A stretch of DNA of 64,000 nucleotides from Chlorokybus atmophyticus (taxonomy: Eukaryota; Streptophyta; Chlorokybophyceae; Chlorokybales; Chlorokybaceae). Below are positions 56,664 through 64,000 of the stretch, one piece after another; position 1 is the stretch's first letter; every line of letters starts with the position of its first letter. The notes beneath the pieces were generated by a model. That model was not told the origin of the DNA and searched no databases. It saw nothing but the letters and a program-made list of their open reading frames with translations. Position numbers and translations under genes: made by a program. The stretch lies in the NCBI GenBank assembly GCA_009103225.1, contig RHPI01003156.1:705339-769338 (forward strand), written 5' to 3'.

Positions 56664-56896
56664 NNNNNNNNNNNNNNNNNNNNNNNNNNNNNNNNNNNNN
56701 NNNNNNNNNNNNNNNNNNNNNNNNNNNNNNNNNNNNNNNNNNNNNNNNNNNNNNNNNNNNNNNNNNNNNNNNNNNNNNNNNNNNNNNNNNNNNNNNNNNN
56801 NNNNNNNNNNNNNNNNNNNNNNNNNNNNNNNNNNNNNNNNNNNNNNNNNNNNNNNNNNNNNNNNNNNNNNNNNNNNNNNNNNNNNNNNNNNNNNNN
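56664..56896. other. Assembly gap (233 N) inside a poly-G tract
   Basis: The Ns are flanked on the left by 21 G (56643-56663) and on the right by 27 G (56897-56923) on the same strand, so the gap sits within a long G homopolymer or G-rich repeat. Frames reading through the gap are meaningless. It probably hides or lies near the 5' exons of the ARM-TPR gene. Confidence 0.98.
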
Positions 56897-57283
56897 GGGG
56901 GGGGGGGGGGGGGGGGGGGGGGGTCCCAACAGAGTTTTAGACGAAACAGGTCTGGAACATGCCTCTTGTACAAAACATATCACTTTGACACCAAGTGTTA
57001 TGTCGTGTTTCAAGACATACTCATCTTGCAGCAAACAGAGTTCTTCTTACTAATGCAGATGCCAACTGGCAAACACCTTTCTGGGATGCTTTTGGCGCAG
57101 CAGGCAGCGCACGCAACAGAGGTTTCCCTCCGGCGCCACGTGGCGCCTGCCAGCCGGCCCCGCCGCCCTTGCAACGCCCTTGCAGTCACACCCACCACCG
57201 CCGCTCCTACCCATCCTGGTGCTGCACACACACTCCTGCCCCTTACTCCGCCCCACCTCCTCCACCTCCACCTGTTCCTACAA

Positions 57284-57499
57284 CTACCACTCTTCTTCCT
57301 TCTCCTCCGCCTCCGCCTCCTCCGTCGCCACCTTTTCGCCGCCTACTCCACCGTGACGCCAGCTGGGATCACACAGCAGACACGCATAGGCAGAACTTCT
57401 GCCGCAGAAGTGAACCTCACGTGTGCAGACCGGGCAGAACCCAAAACAATTCCCCGGTTTGTGCTGTTTATATTCTAACGTCCGCTCGCAGCCCCACAA
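57284..57499 (-). CDS. Cys-rich frame, possible zinc-finger exon (unassigned)
   Basis: The frame includes CPVCTREVHFCGRSSAYACL followed by LCD, with two CxxC pairs spaced as in small zinc ribbons, then a Glu-rich tail (EEAEAEEKEEEW). It might be a 5' exon of the ARM-TPR gene on the same strand, a separate small gene, or chance. No start or splice site is convincing. Confidence 0.2.
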   Translation of the reverse strand: MWGCERTLEYKQHKPGNCFGFCPVCTREVHFCGRSSAYACLLCDPSWRHGGVGGEKVATEEAEAEEKEEEW

Positions 57500-58370
57500 T
57501 TACCCTGGCTGCACTGGGAAGTTTTACGCTCTCCAATTTGAATGAATAAATAGCTGAGATCCCAAGAATCTGTCCAACTTCAACGGCCTCAACAAAAAGT
57601 TGTTGCTGAGAAGGGAGTTCCTTGAAGGAATCCTCACTCTGCAAGCAGTTGCCAGCCACCAAATGGAGATCTTAACAAAACAATTTACAAATCAACAAGT
57701 GTGACACAACGCTTAGCTGGTTGGTGTTTGGCAAACTGTTTTGATGATTGTTGCCACGGCAGCGTGACGTTCACATTGATCGGCGCTGCCAGCTCGGATT
57801 AGAGGACAGACATATTTTGATCAGGCCTTTTACTGATTCACACCAGGTGAACAGAGCTTCACTCGTGGACCACTTGTGACTCATGAGTGATTCAGTGACT
57901 CGTGACATGCCCCTTCTGACGTGGAAAAGTTTCCCCTTGCGTGCCGTGCACACGCAGAGGATCTTTCTGCGGCGAGAGGATTTCCTTATTGCCGAAAGTT
58001 TTCGTTAGTGTGTTTTATTAGGTTGACACGCTCGCTGCCAACAAGGCATTCACCAACGAGGGAGTTTCAACTGAACAAAGGTCATCTTTAACACTGTGAA
58101 AAGTGTGCCATTATTTGCAGCGATAAGTTATCTTTCCATACGTAAATAGTTAAGCATCAATATCATGTCTTTTTTCCCCTTATTATTTTATCTAATACCG
58201 TGAATACGGAATTGCAGGTAACTGATTATTTTTTACATAATATTCTTGATATCATCATCATCATGATATGGATGTCGTAATGCACTCAATTCTCATATGT
58301 ACATGTATAAGTTTTTTTAAACATGACAACATAAACATTGCTATATAGCAATTCGCTGTCGGAAAGGGGC

Positions 58371-58504
58371 CAGAATGATCGTCGTGACTTTACACTATAC
58401 ATTACATGATGCTAAGGCAGAGCTAAACACATGCAAGCGACAGAATGATCGTCGTGACTTTACACTATACATTACATGATGCTAAGGCAGAGCTAAATAC
58501 ATGA
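58371..58504. repeat. Two-copy tandem repeat, 70-bp period
   Basis: The segment starting CAGAATGATCGTCGTGACTT at 58371 recurs at 58441. About 64 bp match with a single C/T difference near the end, followed by a 6-bp spacer in the first unit. It lies in AT-rich intergenic DNA. Confidence 0.9.
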
Positions 58505-59671
58505 CCCAACTCAACACAAGCAATTAAGACATTGCTAGAATATTAAGCCACGACCCTTGAGCAGCAATGGGAGGAGCAGTAGCATGACAGCAAGCGCAAA
58601 AACCATGCCTTCAAAAGTTGAGTCGTTTCTCAAAAGACAACTTGTGGAGGTGAAGGGAAAGGTTGGATCCCATTTGAAAGGAGCAACGGCATGCACAACG
58701 TTCATGGTGACGACAACAGCACGAACAACGATTGCTTAATCCCCGCCACCATTAGGTGCACAGCCCGTCTTCCATTATGCTCATCGACATGCGGTTATCG
58801 CTTCGTAACACAATCTTCCGGAGCACAGTTTCCCTTCCCCCCGCCCCCTTTTCTTTGAAGTGGAGACTCTCCAACATGATTGAAGAGGATAGAAAGAAGA
58901 TTTCAAAATGGGTAATTGTGAGAATTATCTGTATTACAAATTGCGTACGAATTTTGCTAAAAACCACTGATGGTTGCTGATGCGAGTATGAATGTCAAAG
59001 TGCCATTATTAATCTCATTATATGTAACAATTGCAACTGTTTAGCGGAGCGGTGCCACACACAAACAATCTACTACATTAATCAAGTTTCGTATTTAACA
59101 TCACTGTTGCTGAGTACACAATGCCTTGTCATATATGCTTGTTTGAGGGGTTGCTCATCCGTGTTAAATGCATGTCATTAATATGCCATAAGTTTGTGAC
59201 AAAATACTCATGATTATAAAACCCGAATATGTACCGCTATGTACATAGTAATGCATGTATCCCATTATCGAACATTGATTACAATGTTGATGATTATCAT
59301 ACGCAGCATACAGCATGAGAATAACTTGTACAAGTTCCACAAGATTACGGTTCATGGCTTGAACTTCAAACTCGCTTTTGACATCACACGAGAGCAGGTG
59401 GTGAGGCACACAGGTCACATGCAAGCGGCGCCTCCTCCCATTAATACCGTTCCCTTGCCGCTTCAATCGCTTCAAACCGGCGGACCCTGGTCCGGCGGTG
59501 TAAAAGCAAGCGGCGGCGGGGGCGGCGGCAGCGGCGATGGCGGGGGCTATGGTTGTCGCAGACGGACGCAGCGGGATGCTGGCTGCAGGTGACAGGCGGT
59601 GTAGAGGCTCCACAACATCACCCTTCTTAGCTTCTTAGCTTCCCCCTCCTCACCTCCCCAAAGCGGCGGGC

Positions 59672-62114
59672 ATGGGCGCCCCCGCCCCCGCCCCCGCCTC
59701 CTCCGCCGCCGCCTCCGCCCAGGCCGGGCCTGGTGGTGCCCCTCTCCCTGGCTCCAGGGCTAGAGCCAAAGCGCTCAACCCGGGTCAGTCCGGCCAGGCG
59801 CTGAGCGCGGTGCAGGAGAGGGCGGGGGAGTACGCGTCCTGGTCGGGGCTGAGGTGCGGAGCGTACTGGCTGGTGACGGCGAAAAGCTTCTCGCATGCCA
59901 TTCTCGGCGTCGTTCTGTTCAATACGTTGGTGATTGCCCTGCAGACGGAACCAGCCTCCTCGCACGCTTTTGGTATGTGTGTTCTGGTGCCTTGCAATGC
60001 TTTGCAAGCATGCTCTGCTGCTGTTCTGCTTTGCTTTTCCGCTGCTTAACTTTGCTTCGATGGAGTACTTGTTCAATCTCTTGCTATCTGTGTGTTTAAC
60101 TGGTCGATTGAGTCATGTTCTCTTGGTTGCTTGCTTGTTTTGTCTACGTTTTGTTCGCTCGCTTGCCTGCTTGTTTTCTATTCTCAACCAACACTTGCAA
60201 TTCTTGCATTGTTGTGCTTTTGCGCAAAGCAAGTTGAAAAGGTTGTCATGCCTTTGCGTAGAGTATGCCTCTGTCTCACTGCCGGCTCATATGCAGGTTG
60301 GTATCTGACCATTCTAGACAACATCTGCAACGGCATATTCTTGTTCGAGCTCTGCACCAAGCTCTATGTATATAGAAAAAAGTACTTTGCTTCGCGCTGG
60401 AACATTTTTGGTAAGCACCTTTCTCTAACATTGTTCATGGTGCTTTGAAGGCTGCCCTGTCTGTAAGCAATCATCTAACACTTGATTCGCGCCGGCAGAT
60501 ATGGTTATCATTCTTAGCAGCTTTTTAGACTACTTGCAGTACTTAGCTTCCGTCATTGGCAACCTCAATCCAAAGGTAGCCTCATGTTTGATGGTTCAGG
60601 CATACAATTCTTCTAATTAGTGATGTTGAATACAACCCACCATGGCAGGTGTTCAGGGTGTTGAGAGTGTTGCGCGCGCTGCGTGCGCTGAGAGCGCTGC
60701 GTGTGCTGCGCACGATCACATTCTTCCGCAGCCTCCAGATGATTGTGCAAACCCTGCTCAAGTCCATACCGGCGCTGTCATCCATTGTCCTCCTCCTCGG
60801 CCTCGTGCTATGTACGCAAGAATGCAGCACACGCATATGCACGCACACGCGCACATGCGCACGTGCACACGCACTTGTACACCTGCAGGCCTTCACAAAC
60901 GCACGCACGCACGTACATGCACATACACTTGCACGTGCATATGCTCCCACGCACGCACGCACGCACCCTCGCATGCACGAACCAGTAGTTGCACTCGTCG
61001 ACACACGCATACACACTCTCTTGCACACGCCCACATGCATGTGTACACTTGCCCAACAACACAACAGTGCTGCATCCTCTGTGCAGTTGTGTTTGCCATT
61101 GCGGGGCGGTACCTCTACGGCACCATTTTCCCGGACAAGTTTGGCAACTTGGCGCGTGCGACGTTCACGCTGTTCCAGATGCTGACTCTCGACAACTGGT
61201 ACGACGGCTACGATATGATGCGCCAAGTGCAGGCTTCGGTGCTGCTCTACTTCGTGCTGTTCATCATAATCGGTGAGTGGGACTCCTATAGTAAACACAT
61301 ATTGACAGAGTATAACTGACGGTGCTTACACATATTGTCATATGTCTGTACAGAGGCGTTCATTTTCCTCAACCTGTTTATTGCCGTCATAGTGAACAAC
61401 TTGCAGAGCAATCAGCACCAATTCCGTGCAGAGAGGCGAAGGGTAAGGCTGGCTGCGATGTGTGTTTGTGCTTGCAATATGTTGTGTGTACACCTGCGGC
61501 TTGTTGACACCAATCATCAACTGAGGTTAATGTAATGAATACTTGTATATCTCGTGAAGCAGCAAGAGCGGAAACGGCGCGCCGAGATGCTCGCCGAGCT
61601 GCGCCGCAAGCAACTGGTATGTTGGCCTGTTGTTTGCATGTGTATGTGCTTCTCTGCAGCACACAATATGTGACGAAGTGCTCATTGTGTGGGCCAAGGC
61701 GAAATCATCATACACACTTGTCATTTTTTACTTGTTGCTTTCTATGTCAGTTCAACCCGGATTCGATGGATGCCCGCAAGCGCAAAGTGTTCAAGCAGTT
61801 CCCTGCTATCGACCGCACGATAGAGGACTACTATGCTGGCGACCCCTCCATGACAACCAGGTGGAGCACTGCTTTATGTGTACTTTGGGTCGAGTTGTGT
61901 CCGCGCAAAAGGAAGTGCCATGCAAGCGCGGCTGATTAAACAACCCAACAACATTGCTGAAGATTGTGTTGTCACACTCTCGTGCAGGAAGAAGCAGCTG
62001 CTGGAGAGGTACTTGCAGCTGCTGGCTGCGCTGGAGAGCAACCATGACTTCTATCAAAACCAGCAGCAGGCGCTGGATGATCTGGTAGACATGATGGTTC
62101 TGGAGGGCATGTAA
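59672..62114 (+). CDS. CatSper-like voltage-gated cation channel subunit
   Basis: Nine exons: 59672-59972, 60297-60410, 60499-60575, 60649-60811, 61087-61272, 61354-61442, 61563-61616, 61751-61860, 61988-62114 (stop TAA); 406 residues, close to CatSper3 and CatSper4. It has one six-helix domain, not four. S1 is in FSHAILGVVLFNTLVIALQT, S2 around residues 101-125, and S3 in DMVIILSSFLDYL. S4 has Arg at every third position (FRVLRVLRALRALRALRVLR). The pore loop contains FQMLTLDNWYDGYD, matching the CatSper TxDxW selectivity motif, and S6 is IFLNLFIAVIVNNLQ. The C-terminus is a charged coiled coil (QERKRRAEMLAELRRKQL). CatSper channels admit calcium into flagella and need four different subunits, so partners should lie elsewhere. 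The N-terminus is Ala/Pro-rich. Intron 4 is filled with CACG microsatellite. Confidence 0.82.
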
Positions 62115-62496
62115 AGAGCGTGCACGTGTGCACATGGCACCAGCGGCATGTTGATTTAAACATGTCCGTAATAATGTCTAGCTGGGTGACACCGGATCTG
62201 TATGCCTGCGTGGTGAATGGCGTGGTCAAAGGCATGTAAGCGTTGGCTTCAAGTTGGTGTTGCACTTCGCGTTCGGGATCTGTCGCCAGTTGAAGGACTT
62301 TGACGTGTGCACATGCTTGTTTCTTTCTTTATTTGGTTACAATGCTGCTCGTTGGAATGGGTAGCAATAGCTCACTGCAAACGCAATGCAAGACATGCGT
62401 ACACGCGCACACTATGTTCTCGAGCTTTCTGTACACAGCACCAGCGTCGCTACTTCATGCTGAGCCTTAACACTTAATAACACAGCATTCCCATGA
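62115..62496. other. Spacer between convergent CatSper-like and CPBP genes
   Basis: These 382 bp hold both 3' UTRs. A TGTAA motif at about 62236 may serve the CatSper-like transcript. Nothing else is recognised. Confidence 0.4.
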
Positions 62497-63891
62497 TCAT
62501 GATTGTTGCTGCCTATTGCCGCTGCTCAGCTTCCACACGCTCGCAGCCGCGAGGTTGGCCAGCGAGTGCGCCAGCACAGGTGCAGCCATATCATGCGTCG
62601 CGACCGCAAGCGCACCGTACAGCACTCCCACACCCGAGGCCCTGCACATGAACAATGTCGAAGCAACTCACCATGATCACAGTGAAGGTCACAGTGTGCT
62701 TGTGTGCGTGTGTTGTACCATATTGCAGAGGGGATGCTCCTCCCGCCGCTGGCGTGCAGCGCCCCGAACACGGCCCCCGAGACTAGCACACCAGCCGGGT
62801 TCATCCCAATGGCCGGCAGCAGCGCCCCGCGAAACAGCAGCTCCTGCGTTGGGGTGTATGCGTGTAACAGATGTGGCAACTGCGTTGATATGTTGGTGTG
62901 GTGATGCGGCTGCTGGCTGAGTGCTTGTTTGTCAAGTACGCACCTCACCGATGCCAGGGAGAAAGGAGACCCATAGAAGGTCCAAAGGCTGCAGATTGGA
63001 CAACACCTGCGCAGTGTATGACACTCACTTCAGTCAAGTTAATTAGCGTGGTTACTTGAGTGTGCTTCACATGCACATGCGTGCGTGCACGCGCATGCGC
63101 ATGCCAAACGCCCGCAGCTAATGAACGCGCATGCAGCTACAAAGGCACTCATGCGCGCGAACACATGTACAGCTATATATATACGCGCAAGGGTCACATG
63201 CACACTCACATGCTGACGCAGGCGCACACATGCGCTTGGATGTTCTTCTCACCTGAGCATTGGATCGAGCGCTCTCTGCTCTCAACTCACTCCACACTCC
63301 CTGAACCAGCACGCGCGAAATGGCCACGGCCCCTGCAGCCGCCAGCGCCAAACCAGCACTCCCGGCATCGTACCGCACTGCCAACAACAAGCCAACATGC
63401 TGGGAGATGACCATTGGGAACATACAGAAGAGCACAATAACCACAATAGCACACGCTCTGCTCGTACGTGGGAGCTGCTGCGTCCAATCGGAGGAGTTGA
63501 ATAACAGGCCCGCATGCGAAGCCTGCCAACAGATGAGAGAGTTGAGATCAACCATGCAGATGTGTATGTAGGTGTTTAGATATATTGGACTTATTGCACA
63601 GAAGAAGTGTGTTGTGTGTCTTACTTGGCGTGCGATCAGGGCGATGGAGGCGAGGGCCCCCGACACGCCCGCACACGCAATCAGGACTCTTTCGCGTGGA
63701 GCCGGCGGGAGGGATGGTGTCGTTGATGACGAGGGTGAGGATGTTGTTGGCGTGCTGGAGGGTTGGAATGTTGGGGGGGTGCTGGATGATGGGGAGGAGG
63801 AGGAGGGTGCGGTTGTTGGAGTGGTTGTGGCTGCACATGGTGATGTCAGACTACCACGCATAAAACAACTGCCTGTGACAAAACATGGCAC
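62497..63891 (-). CDS. CPBP-family intramembrane metalloprotease (type II CAAX protease-like)
   Basis: Five minus-strand exons: 63891-63625, 63522-63253, 63006-62944, 62843-62719, 62641-62497 (stop TGA); about 289 residues from the first Met. Family members are membrane proteases (Rce1 for prenylated proteins, and plastid or bacterial homologues). Motif 1, EExxxR, is formed across the exon 3/4 junction (GE|ELLFRG). Motif 2, FxxxH, is in AVFGALHASGG, and the later His/Asn motif is in LAHSLANLAA. Hydrophobic segments include ACAIVVIVLFCMF and AGLALAAAGAVAISRVLV. The N-terminal 60 residues are Ser/Thr/Pro-rich and could be part of a transit peptide. A TCACAG acceptor-like site just inside this exon means the true N-terminus may come from an exon beyond the window. 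Plastid location is only a guess. Confidence 0.82.
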
Positions 63892-63957
63892 ACGCAGATA
63901 TACAAATGCAAGCGCGTAAACAGAGCGTGTCTCTCTCTCCGTGCGTGCATGCGTGTG

Positions 63958-63960
<3 letters not shown>

Positions 63961-63996
<36 letters not shown>
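63961..63996. repeat. (AG)18 microsatellite at the window edge
   Basis: An uninterrupted AG dinucleotide run of 18 units lies just upstream of the CPBP gene's first visible exon. Confidence 0.95.
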
Positions 63997-63999
<3 letters not shown>

Positions 64000-64000
64000 C

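Larger units (their letters stand above)
56924..59671. other. Intergenic region upstream of the CatSper-like gene
   Basis: About 2.7 kb with no confident gene. It contains a Cys-rich minus-strand frame (57284-57499) and a two-copy tandem repeat (58371-58504), both listed separately, plus AT-rich DNA at 58080-59300. The last 250 bp are GC-rich and are probably the CatSper-like promoter and 5' UTR. Confidence 0.45.

Noticed and set aside
56429-57053. Open frames running through the N gap with poly-Pro or poly-Gly ends
   Set aside because: They exist only because Ns and G homopolymers carry no stop codon.
1-64000. CRISPR arrays, operons, bacterial insertion sequences or integrons
   Set aside because: Spliced genes, LTR elements and microsatellite-rich introns show that this is nuclear eukaryotic DNA; no regularly spaced repeat array is present.

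Overview
The window is nuclear DNA from a eukaryote. Almost every gene is cut into 5 to about 21 exons by short GT-AG introns, with a scattering of GC-AG ones. The introns are rich in (GT)n/(GTGC)n and (CA)n/(CACG)n. Two genes point to a motile flagellum: a SPAG17/PF6 central-apparatus protein and a CatSper-type sperm/flagellar cation channel. A CPBP-type CAAX protease, plant-like diacylglycerol kinases (N-terminal membrane anchor plus two C1 domains), plant-type telo-boxes (AAACCCTAA) and TGTAATAAA poly(A) motifs lean towards a flagellated alga, possibly of the green lineage. I cannot name the species, and this placement is inference. There are no prokaryotic genes, CRISPR arrays or rRNA genes.

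Layout: 33-6386 (+) is the 3' part of a huge LamG/filamin/DUF2341/kelch protein. 6972-8362 (-) is a SENP8/NEDP1-like protease. 11191-14488 (+) and 19206-22748 (-) are two diacylglycerol kinase paralogues facing each other tail to tail; the first has lost its C-terminus. 23508-28801 (+) is a METTL13 double methyltransferase. 29423-31545 (+) is farnesyl diphosphate synthase. 33341-33837 is a candidate miniature LTR element (TRIM). 35169-43378 (+) is SPAG17. 43686-45564 (-) is RAD51. 45751-51175 is a Ty3/gypsy element with 289-bp LTRs that differ at only two sites but whose pol is broken. 51503-53125 (+) is a macrodomain protein. 53675-56439 (-) is an ARM-TPR protein running towards an assembly gap (56664-56896). 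59672-62114 (+) is a CatSper-like channel. 62497-63891 (-) is a CPBP protease.

The genes do not form one pathway. Functional links are limited to the flagellum pair (SPAG17, CatSper) and possibly lipid and isoprenoid metabolism (DGKs, FPPS, the prenyl-protein-type protease). RAD51 and the macrodomain gene were probably divergent neighbours about 0.5 kb apart, each side keeping a telo-box, before the gypsy element landed between them. Exon models were built by hand from splice consensus, reading phase and family similarity. All phases close for the main genes, but no transcript evidence was available.
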